From positions 1 through 11,605 of the forward strand of contig JANXDJ010000041.1 of the NCBI GenBank assembly GCA_025059545.1: 11,605 nucleotides of DNA, given 5' to 3'. Position 1 is the first letter of the stretch; every line of letters begins with the position of its first letter. This DNA comes from Archaeoglobaceae archaeon (GTDB lineage Archaea > Halobacteriota > Archaeoglobi > Archaeoglobales > Archaeoglobaceae). The notes below the pieces were generated by a model. The model made no database searches, was not told the DNA's origin, and saw nothing but the letters and a program-made list of their open reading frames with translations. Of the stretch, positions 6,626-11,605 are shown piece by piece. Position numbers and translations under genes: made by a program.

Positions 6626-7872
6626 CCCTTTTTCATTTTAGGATATAAGATCTCCTTTACTGGCTCAAGAAATCCAGAATAGATATGAGCGTCAACAGCA
6701 AAATGTGAATAACCATAATCGGTGAAGCCAGTTAGCTCAGCAACGTATTTAGTAAGCAGAGCAAATCCAAACATGTTCGCATGCATCGCTCCGTATGCGT
6801 CGTTTGATCGCATGTAAAAAACACCTTTAAGCTTTCCACGGTTGTTAACGAACTGATAGCCTCGCAAACAAGGGGGATCGTTGCTAAGCAGATCCCAAAC
6901 TCTTGAAATGCCAACATAGCAGTCTCTTCTGCACTTGTCTTCCTTAAGCTTTCTTATGGCTTCAAAAAGCTGATCTACCTTTATTAAGTCTTTAACGCAA
7001 AATCTTGCCCTCTCTGCATAAGTATATTCTTCTTCCTCCTTTAAAATGCTTCTATCCACTCTTTCAAGTAATTTTTCAGCGCAGATTACATACTCATGGG
7101 CGTAATCGATGCCATAACGTTCTGTGAATGGTGCTTTATCGTGAAGCTTGTTCTCATCAGGTTTTTTAACCTCTATAAAGACTCTATGGGCGAACTTGCT
7201 TGTCTTTTGCCCCTCAAACATGTCCCACTCAGTCTCCTTGCTTTTTCCGTGGTTGTAAATGATTTCAAGAGCGGAATGCCATGCAGAAGAGAGATAATCC
7301 TCGACTAAATGAGTTCCAAGCTCACTGTATCCGAAAACTTCTTCTTTATGCTCCGAAATAGACTTAGCTCTGCTCAGATCTCTTTCGTAGACGTGTGGAA
7401 TGCCTACAAGCATTGCAATGCTCCCTTCTTGCAATTCAGCTTTCTCTGAAACGCTTTTCAATGCATATGAAAGAAAACGGAAGTTCGGTTCAAAGTAGTT
7501 TAAACAGTCAAGAGAACGGATATAAGCAGTTAAATGCAGTTTTTCGTCAAAAAGGAATGAAATTTCGGTTATAGCTGGAGGATTTGTAGAAAGAGTCTCT
7601 TCTGGTCTCCAAATTGGAATGGATACCCTTCTTGTGAACTTTCTCTCTTTCAACTTCTGCACCGCTACCTCAGAAACTTCCTTAAATCTGTCAAGATACT
7701 TCTCACCAAAATAATCCTTCACTATTTCCGCATCAGTTGGATTTTCTACTACCAAAAAGCTTGGATCAACACTTAAATAATTTCCAAATCTCGACCTGCA
7801 TAAAAATCCGTTTTCAACTATTTTTCCAACTATTGCTCTCCTCGCCTCTTCAAAGTCTTTTGCTAAAATCAT
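6622..7872 (-). CDS. Thymidylate synthase-family protein with two TS-like domains, one lacking the catalytic Cys
   Basis: TS converts dUMP to dTMP with a methylene carrier, in archaea of this kind possibly methylene-tetrahydromethanopterin. Residues about 190-416 look like a whole archaeal TS: Arg315-Arg316, DPPCL with Cys335, YMRSND (Arg355, Asp358), Asn366 and AHIYS (His396, Tyr398). Spacing matches my memory of E. coli TS (R126/R127, C146, R166, D169, N177, H207, Y209): Cys to Arg 20, Asp to Asn 8, Asn to His 30. Asn at the Asn366 position favours a uracil over a cytosine substrate. Residues 1-185 repeat the pattern: Arg81-Arg82, NPPAI with Ala100 at the nucleophile position, YIRSLD (Arg119, Asp122), Asn130 and PHVYE (His160, Tyr162), again with 8 and 30 spacing. 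Length is about twice that of archaeal ThyA. The ATG at 7872 lies 25 nt from a TATA palindrome. Biochemical activity is not proven by sequence. Confidence 0.78.
   Translation of the reverse strand: MILAKDFEEARRAIVGKIVENGFLCRSRFGNYLSVDPSFLVVENPTDAEIVKDYFGEKYLDRFKEVSEVAVQKLKERKFTRRVSIPIWRPEETLSTNPPAITEISFLFDEKLHLTAYIRSLDCLNYFEPNFRFLSYALKSVSEKAELQEGSIAMLVGIPHVYERDLSRAKSISEHKEEVFGYSELGTHLVEDYLSSAWHSALEIIYNHGKSKETEWDMFEGQKTSKFAHRVFIEVKKPDENKLHDKAPFTERYGIDYAHEYVICAEKLLERVDRSILKEEEEYTYAERARFCVKDLIKVDQLFEAIRKLKEDKCRRDCYVGISRVWDLLSNDPPCLRGYQFVNNRGKLKGVFYMRSNDAYGAMHANMFGFALLTKYVAELTGFTDYGYSHFAVDAHIYSGFLEPVKEILYPKMKKG
6629..6633 (+). terminator. T-tract terminator candidate for livGF
   Basis: CCC followed by five T starts 4 nt past the livF stop; on the other strand it encodes the Lys-Met-Lys-Lys-Gly tail of the convergent gene. 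No hairpin is evident. Weak call, made because the same arrangement occurs after the MscS-like gene. Confidence 0.3.
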
Positions 7873-7892
7873 CCAAGTTCTGTAAAATTATT

Positions 7893-7902
7893 GATTTAAA
7901 TC
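7893..7902 (-). promoter_or_regulatory. TATA palindrome before the TS-like gene
   Basis: GATTTAAATC is a perfect 10-bp palindrome centred 25 nt before the ATG at 7872, preceded (read leftward) by GATAAA as a BRE-like flank. It overlaps the TAA stop of the upstream gene. It would give the TS-like gene its own leaderless transcript in addition to any read-through. There is no convincing Shine-Dalgarno before the ATG. Confidence 0.45.
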
Positions 7903-8651
7903 TTTATCCACTGGCAAGCGTTGTTTATACATGCACATCTCACTTGGCTTTTTTCATAGCAATCTCTCCACTCGCAAGTAGTTACTATTGGATCCTCAAA
8001 AGCTGACCTGCATACCTGCCCAGAACAGCCATCTATTACGCAATCCTTGTCGCTGTTGCACTTGCCATAAGTAGACCAGCCACAGAATTCTGTCTCCCTT
8101 TCAATCTTCTTCTCCAACTTTACTGCTTCTCCAGAAAGGCTGAGGAACTCAACTTCAAGCTCGGTTGCGTTGAAGATCTTCACTTCTTTTTTACAAACAC
8201 ATCGAAGGAGTTGTCCATCGTAGTCCTTTTCAATTATTCTGTAATTTTCGTCTCTCTCAACTGTAACCTCATCGCTTCCGCAGTTTACGGTAACATAGGC
8301 TATGAGCGTTTTAGTCTGCGGATCGTAAGTGTAGTAGTTCTGAGCTCCACGAGTCAGATCAGAGCAATTTCCGACTTCAAACTGCAACTTTGCCCATTTC
8401 TGACCACATTCACCTCTGTAGAATGCCCATTCATCACATTCAGTCTGATCTGGAAAAACACAGACTCCGATCTGTCCCTTTGGAGTATTCTCTACCTTGT
8501 ATTTATATCCCAGATCCACGCAGTAAACCGCTGCAGGATTTGCCAAACCTAAATTCTCACTCTGGCTTTCACTTTCAAGCGCTAACTTTAAAACCAGAAT
8601 TCCGCAGATTGCTACGACTAAGATCACCAAGCCCGTGAAGATCTTATTCAT
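7896..8651 (-). CDS. Exported Cys-rich protein: DUF333 domain plus C-terminal cysteine-cluster domain
   Basis: This 251-residue protein has an N-terminal hydrophobic helix (about 5-25), which is probably a membrane anchor or uncleaved signal, so the rest is outside the cell. Residues 36-83 match DUF333: LANPAAVYCVDLG, CVFPDQTECDEWAFYRGEC, with Cys44/64/72/82. Residues 190-248 match what I know as the archaeal eight-cysteine-cluster domain: CGWSTYGKC, DKDCVIDGCSGQVC, PIVTTCEWRDC, RCAC and NACQW; ten cysteines are present. Between the two is a unique region with four more cysteines (96, 124, 151, 153). The 18 exported cysteines suggest several disulfides or bound metal. The function is unknown. 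The ATG at 8651 sits 25 nt from a TATA box. The gene is followed after 23 nt by the TS-like gene, with no functional link obvious. Confidence 0.75.
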   Translation of the reverse strand: MNKIFTGLVILVVAICGILVLKLALESESQSENLGLANPAAVYCVDLGYKYKVENTPKGQIGVCVFPDQTECDEWAFYRGECGQKWAKLQFEVGNCSDLTRGAQNYYTYDPQTKTLIAYVTVNCGSDEVTVERDENYRIIEKDYDGQLLRCVCKKEVKIFNATELEVEFLSLSGEAVKLEKKIERETEFCGWSTYGKCNSDKDCVIDGCSGQVCRSAFEDPIVTTCEWRDCYEKSQVRCACINNACQWIKI

Positions 8652-8672
8652 GCTGCTAATTAAGTAGAATTG

Positions 8673-8680
8673 TATTTATG
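8673..8680 (-). promoter_or_regulatory. TATA box for the Cys-rich exported protein
   Basis: Read leftward, CATAAATA is centred about 25 nt before the ATG at 8651. The leader region has no Shine-Dalgarno, so a leaderless transcript is likely. It shares the 115-bp AT-rich divergent gap (8652-8766) with the promoter of the rightward ABC ATPase. Confidence 0.5.
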
Positions 8681-8713
8681 CCTATTTTATTTGGAATATT
8701 TAATTAATTTAAT

Positions 8714-8727
8714 GAAATGTTTATACT
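8714..8727 (+). promoter_or_regulatory. BRE/TATA promoter for the ABC-2 exporter genes
   Basis: GAAATG (8714-8719) followed by TTTATACT (8720-8727) fits BRE plus TATA. The expected transcription start is near 8748-8750, about 18 nt before the GTG of the ATPase gene. That start coincides with another GTG at 8750 that opens a six-codon reading frame. Confidence 0.5.
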
Positions 8728-8730
8728 AAA

Positions 8731-8743
8731 AGAAAAATTTTCT
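8731..8743. repeat. 13-nt inverted repeat between TATA and start
   Basis: AGAAAA-A-TTTTCT is a perfect hyphenated palindrome located just downstream of the TATA box at 8720-8727 and just before the predicted start of transcription, where a repressor could block polymerase. In such AT-rich DNA it may be chance. Confidence 0.3.
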
Positions 8744-8749
8744 AATAAC

Positions 8750-8770
8750 GTGAGCATATTTGAACTGTGA
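8750..8770 (+). other. Possible six-codon leader reading frame (MSIFEL)
   Basis: GTG AGC ATA TTT GAA CTG TGA starts at the predicted leaderless position and its TGA overlaps the GTG of the ATPase gene (8767-8769). Such an arrangement could couple translation of the ATPase to the leader. No conservation evidence is available, so this is a positional observation only. Confidence 0.25.
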
Positions 8771-9513
8771 TTGAACTCCAAAACGTTAAAAAGAGCTTTG
8801 GAAACAGCGAGATTCTTAAGGGTATCAGTATAAAAGTTCATGGAGAGATCTATGGACTCCTTGGTCCAAACGGAAGTGGAAAAACGACTTTGATGAAGAT
8901 CGTTGGGGGAATTCTGAAACCTTCAAGCGGAAAGGTTTTTGTTGAAGGGATTGACGTTGAAAAAGATCCTTTAAGAGTCAAGGAGATCATCGGATTCGTC
9001 CCAGAAACACCCGTGCTTTATGAAAGTCTAACAGTTTCCGAGCTCCTGAACCTAGTTGGAAAAATAAGAGGTTTGAAGAGGGATGAATTAGAAGAAAAAG
9101 TGAATAATTTCGCAAAAGCCTTCGAAATTGACGAGTTTATGGACTCGCTGATCGCAACCCTTAGCTTTGGAAATAGGCAAAAGGTTGCAATAATTTCTGC
9201 ATTGCTTCACAATCCAAAAGTGCTCGTTCTCGATGAAGTTATGAACGGGCTTGATGTCAAATCCGCAAAGATTCTAAGGGAGCTTCTCTTCAGATTTCGA
9301 AAAGAGGGGAAAAGCATTCTATTCTCAACACACATAATGCCGTTCGCTGAAATGCTCTGTGATCGCGTGGGCGTTATTTATGAGGGAAAGATCGTCGCAG
9401 AAGGGAAAGTAAATGAACTAAAGGACTTTACAAAGGTTAAAGACCTTGAAGATGTTTTCCTTAAACTTACGAGAGGTGAGGACATATCAGAAATCCTTTC
9501 CGCTTTGATGTAA
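8767..9513 (+). CDS. ABC-2-type exporter ATP-binding protein
   Basis: This 248-residue ATPase belongs to the DrrA/CcmA-like group that pairs with ABC-2-type permeases for export. Motifs are Walker A GPNGSGKT (33-40), a Q-loop region GFVPETPVLYESLTV with Glu80 where Gln is usual in other ABC families, signature LSFGNRQKV (132-140, Phe in place of the second Gly), Walker B VLVLDEVMNGLD (152-163, Val where Pro is usual after Asp-Glu) and switch His189. The Glu in the Q-loop and the LSxGxRQ form are common in this group. The start is GTG 8767, which places MIELQNVKKSFG at the family's normal N-terminus. It is followed by the permease gene 44 nt later, so the two presumably form one exporter. The substrate is unknown. 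Confidence 0.88.
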   Translation: MIELQNVKKSFGNSEILKGISIKVHGEIYGLLGPNGSGKTTLMKIVGGILKPSSGKVFVEGIDVEKDPLRVKEIIGFVPETPVLYESLTVSELLNLVGKIRGLKRDELEEKVNNFAKAFEIDEFMDSLIATLSFGNRQKVAIISALLHNPKVLVLDEVMNGLDVKSAKILRELLFRFRKEGKSILFSTHIMPFAEMLCDRVGVIYEGKIVAEGKVNELKDFTKVKDLEDVFLKLTRGEDISEILSALM

Positions 9514-9533
9514 CCTCAAACCTCGTTTCCGCA

Positions 9534-9543
9534 CTTTATAAAG
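9534..9543 (+). promoter_or_regulatory. TATA-like element between ATPase and permease genes
   Basis: CTTTATAAAG (9534-9543) is a 10-bp palindrome that matches an archaeal TATA box. Its centre is about 20 nt from ATG 9558 and 23 nt from ATG 9561, so an internal leaderless transcript could begin at the second Met. It may instead be coding, because the permease frame is open through it (reads ALYK). Unresolved. Confidence 0.3.
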
Positions 9544-9557
9544 AAGCCCATTTCCAG

Positions 9558-10934
9558 ATGATGAAAAGGAATCCGGGAATTTCTGAAGAAGCATTATTGA
9601 AAAGGATAAGGAAATTAAACATTAAAAGGAGCTTTATAATGCTATTTTCTGTCTTTTTATTTCTCGGAATACTCATAGTATACTCATATCCTGATCAGAC
9701 TTCTTTGAAACTATCAATGGCTTTGTTTCTGTTTTTATCCTCGATCTTTATGACCTCTGTAAGCTTACAGCAAACAACTGCAGCAGGAGTTTTTGAACCC
9801 TTGAGAGTTCTTCCCATTTCCGGAATCGAAAGGCACATCTCGATCCTGTTCCTCATCGACTCACTTGCAATCTTGGGGATTGCGGTCCCATCAACTGCGC
9901 TTATGGTATTTCAAGATCCTTTAAGCGCTATTATTTACTTTTTTTGGCTAATTTTCGCCATTTTATTAGGGCACACGTTTGGAATGCTATTCTTAGCACT
10001 ATTTGGTGTGAGAATTGCTCAAAGATCCAGATTGATCTCGAAAGCACTGTTTGGGGTATTCATCTTTCTTCTGATCGTGATAATGATACCTGAACTCTTG
10101 GGATCTGGGATTGCTGGAGAGCTAATGGAAATTTCAAACAAGTATTACTTCTTATATCCATTCACAGTGCTTTGCGACTTGCAGAAGAGCTTTGTTCTAC
10201 TCTTAATTTACTTCGCTTTTCTGATCCCAATAAATATAAGGATTTCAAAAAAGGGTGTTATTGCCCTTTTCGAACCAAAATTCGAGAAAACAAGTAGAGT
10301 GCCTTTCAGAGTTCTAAGTGGTGGAAAGATGCTTAATCTCGTCTTAAAGGACCTAAAACTGATCTACCGCCACCCATCCGGACTTTTGGGAGTTCTTCTA
10401 CCTTTTCTGCTCACCGCCCCGCAGATAATAGTAATAGGCAGTATAAGCGGAGGAAGTGCGGTAGTCATTCAAGCGATCTCAACTGTATCTCTTTTCTCTC
10501 CCATCATTCTTGGGCTAATTACAAGGGGAGAAGGCAAAGAGATCGACTTTTTGCGAATTCTTCCACTGTCAAAGAGAGATTTTATGCTCGAAAAAGTTTT
10601 CACCACCTCCCTTATAATCGGGATAGCTTCGATCTCGCTTACTTCTATCGCATACATATTTGGAGCGGCAATCCTTGCTTTCACAATAGCGATCTCGCTA
10701 CCCATAACGATTTCTTTATTCAGCGCTATATATCTTTTTAATTATCCGGGCAATGAGATTGGGATCCCAGAGATGGGGTTAAAAAGAATGGCGACTCTAT
10801 TTATTCTCTGCATTATCTTAATAGCTCTTCTCATGGCTCCGATGTATATTTTTACGGAGAGCTTAGGATATGTGTTAACATTTTTCCTCTCATTGATCTC
10901 TCTGGCAATCATGGTTTGTAAAATTAGAGATTAG
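9558..10934 (+). CDS. ABC-2-type exporter permease (polytopic membrane protein)
   Basis: This 458-residue, very hydrophobic protein should be the membrane partner of the ATPase just upstream. Many helices are visible, for example residues 26-42, 95-117, 124-150, 163-178, 212-226, 275-295, 350-395 and 412-430. It has two halves with a shared motif: PLRVLPISGIERHISILF (about 81-98) and FLRILPLSKRDFMLEKVF (about 331-348), the 'LP.S..E' coupling-type segment of ABC-2 permeases. It therefore looks like a fused duplicated permease. The start is uncertain: ATG 9558 and 9561 are adjacent and no Shine-Dalgarno is seen. The frame stays open upstream to 9480 and encodes a plausible N-terminal segment, but with no ATG, GTG or TTG. 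The family is inferred from context and topology; the exported substrate is unknown. Confidence 0.75.
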   Translation: MMKRNPGISEEALLKRIRKLNIKRSFIMLFSVFLFLGILIVYSYPDQTSLKLSMALFLFLSSIFMTSVSLQQTTAAGVFEPLRVLPISGIERHISILFLIDSLAILGIAVPSTALMVFQDPLSAIIYFFWLIFAILLGHTFGMLFLALFGVRIAQRSRLISKALFGVFIFLLIVIMIPELLGSGIAGELMEISNKYYFLYPFTVLCDLQKSFVLLLIYFAFLIPINIRISKKGVIALFEPKFEKTSRVPFRVLSGGKMLNLVLKDLKLIYRHPSGLLGVLLPFLLTAPQIIVIGSISGGSAVVIQAISTVSLFSPIILGLITRGEGKEIDFLRILPLSKRDFMLEKVFTTSLIIGIASISLTSIAYIFGAAILAFTIAISLPITISLFSAIYLFNYPGNEIGIPEMGLKRMATLFILCIILIALLMAPMYIFTESLGYVLTFFLSLISLAIMVCKIRD

Positions 10935-10941
10935 AAAAAAC

Positions 10942-10974
10942 TATATTTTTGGGAAAGATTGGAGATAAGGTGAT
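10942..10974 (+). promoter_or_regulatory. TATA box and Shine-Dalgarno for the FrdA/SdhA gene
   Basis: TATATTT (10942-10948) is followed about 25 nt later by a likely start of transcription near 10968-10970. AAGGTGAT (10967-10974) is a strong Shine-Dalgarno match ending 3 nt before the GTG at 10978. The five T at 10946-10950 could also end the permease transcript. If the TATA box is real, the leader is only about 8-10 nt, so the message may alternatively come from upstream read-through. Confidence 0.45.
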
Positions 10975-10977
10975 AAC

Positions 10978-11605
10978 GTGATCGATTGCGACATAGCGAT
11001 CGTTGGCACTGGGCTCGCTGGGATGCGTGCGGGTGTTGCGATAGCCGAAAAAAGCAAAAAAGTCTCAGTTGCTCTGATCTCTAAAACTTATCCGATTAGA
11101 TGTCATAGTGTTTGTGCAGAAGGTGGAAGTGCTGCAGTTCTTAGAGAAGGAGATAGTTTTGAGCTTCATGAATGGGATACGGTAAAAGGCAGTGATTTTT
11201 TGGCTGATCAAGATGCTGTTGAGTTCTTTGTTCGCGAATGTCCAAAAGAAATAATAAGGCTTGAAAACTGGGGATGCCCATGGAGCAGAACTCCTGATGG
11301 AAAAATAGCTCAAAGGGCTTTTGGAGGGCAAAGCTTTCCAAGAACAGTTTTTGCTGCAGACAGAACAGGATTTCACGAAGTTCATACACTCTACGAGCGA
11401 TTGTTAAGCTACGAAAATGTTGAGTTCTTCAATGAATACTTTTTGACAAATCTCGTGATCGAGGACAACAGAATTCAAGGGATTGCCACGATCGATCTGA
11501 GAACTGGAGATCTCGAATTTTTCAAAGCCAAGGCTGTGATCATCGCAACAGGAGGAGCGGGAAGGCTTTATGGTTTCACAACTTATAGCCATCAGGTAAC
11601 TGGAG
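10978..11605 (+). CDS. Fumarate reductase/succinate dehydrogenase flavoprotein subunit (5' part, cut by window end)
   Basis: The visible 209 codons are the FAD-binding N-terminal part of the FrdA/SdhA family, the catalytic subunit that interconverts fumarate and succinate. GTGLAG (10-15) is the dinucleotide-binding loop. His43 in RCHSVCAEGG corresponds to the histidine that binds FAD covalently in this family. WGCPWSRTPDGKI, RAFGG and FAADRTGFHEVHTLYE follow, then ATGGAGRLYGF. These segments are strikingly close to E. coli FrdA (WGCPWSRRPDG, FGG, FAADKTGFH, ATGGAGRVY as I recall them). The GTG 10978 start has a good ribosome site. The active-site Arg and His of the second half lie outside the window. 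Direction (reductase or dehydrogenase) cannot be decided from this part; iron-sulfur and membrane subunits should follow to the right. Confidence 0.92.
   Translation, partial: MIDCDIAIVGTGLAGMRAGVAIAEKSKKVSVALISKTYPIRCHSVCAEGGSAAVLREGDSFELHEWDTVKGSDFLADQDAVEFFVRECPKEIIRLENWGCPWSRTPDGKIAQRAFGGQSFPRTVFAADRTGFHEVHTLYERLLSYENVEFFNEYFLTNLVIEDNRIQGIATIDLRTGDLEFFKAKAVIIATGGAGRLYGFTTYSHQVTG

Noticed and set aside
8211..8638. Plus-strand open frames opposite the Cys-rich exported protein
   Set aside because: They are antisense to a gene with two recognisable domains and lack family similarity.
8696..8712. AT-rich TTAATTAATTTAA stretch as an origin or phage attachment site
   Set aside because: It is short and low in complexity, with no repeats, integrase or Cdc6/Orc gene nearby; it is more simply part of a divergent promoter region.
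11065..11592. Minus-strand open frames opposite the FrdA/SdhA gene
   Set aside because: The plus strand clearly encodes a FrdA-type protein here; the minus frames are shadows.

Overview
The window looks like chromosomal DNA from a thermophilic euryarchaeon, most likely Archaeoglobales. The base composition is fairly AT-rich, the proteins are rich in Lys and Glu, TATA boxes with purine-rich BRE-like flanks lie about 25 nt before start codons, and T-tracts follow genes. The gene content fits an anaerobe: a DsrK/HdrD-type iron-sulfur protein, a fumarate reductase/succinate dehydrogenase flavoprotein, and DUF333 plus cysteine-cluster secreted proteins. The order is inferred from family resemblance and style; I could not search a database.

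Layout. (1) 10-2190, plus strand: a DsrK/HmeD-like iron-sulfur protein, then a very short MscS-type channel protein. (2) 2187-6625: a complete five-gene branched-chain-amino-acid-type (LIV/HAAT) ABC importer in an unusual divergent layout. The binding protein and two permeases (livK-livH-livM) run leftward, the two ATPases (livG-livF) run rightward, and both sides share one 50-bp gap with a single TATA element. (3) 6622-8651, minus strand: a cysteine-rich membrane-anchored exported protein followed by a 416-residue thymidylate synthase-family protein. (4) 8767-10934, plus strand: an ABC-2-type exporter ATPase and its permease. (5) 10978 to the right edge: the first 209 codons of a FrdA/SdhA flavoprotein.

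The best candidate for something new is the thymidylate synthase-family gene (6622-7872, minus). It appears to hold two copies of the TS fold in one chain. The C-terminal copy keeps every signature residue I could place (Arg-Arg pair, Cys335, Arg355, Asp358, Asn366, His396, Tyr398). The N-terminal copy keeps the same residues at nearly the same spacing, but Ala100 replaces the catalytic Cys. Because TS is normally an obligate homodimer whose arginine pair reaches into the partner's active site, this looks like a covalent pseudo-heterodimer with one live and one dead site.

Transcription architecture is also informative. Four or five start codons lie 23-26 nt from the centre of a TATA box, which implies leaderless mRNAs, while genes inside operons or later in transcripts have Shine-Dalgarno-like sequences. 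Both convergent gene pairs overlap by exactly 4 nt at their stop codons. No tRNA, rRNA, CRISPR array or insertion sequence was recognised. No gene-free stretch exceeds about 115 bases.
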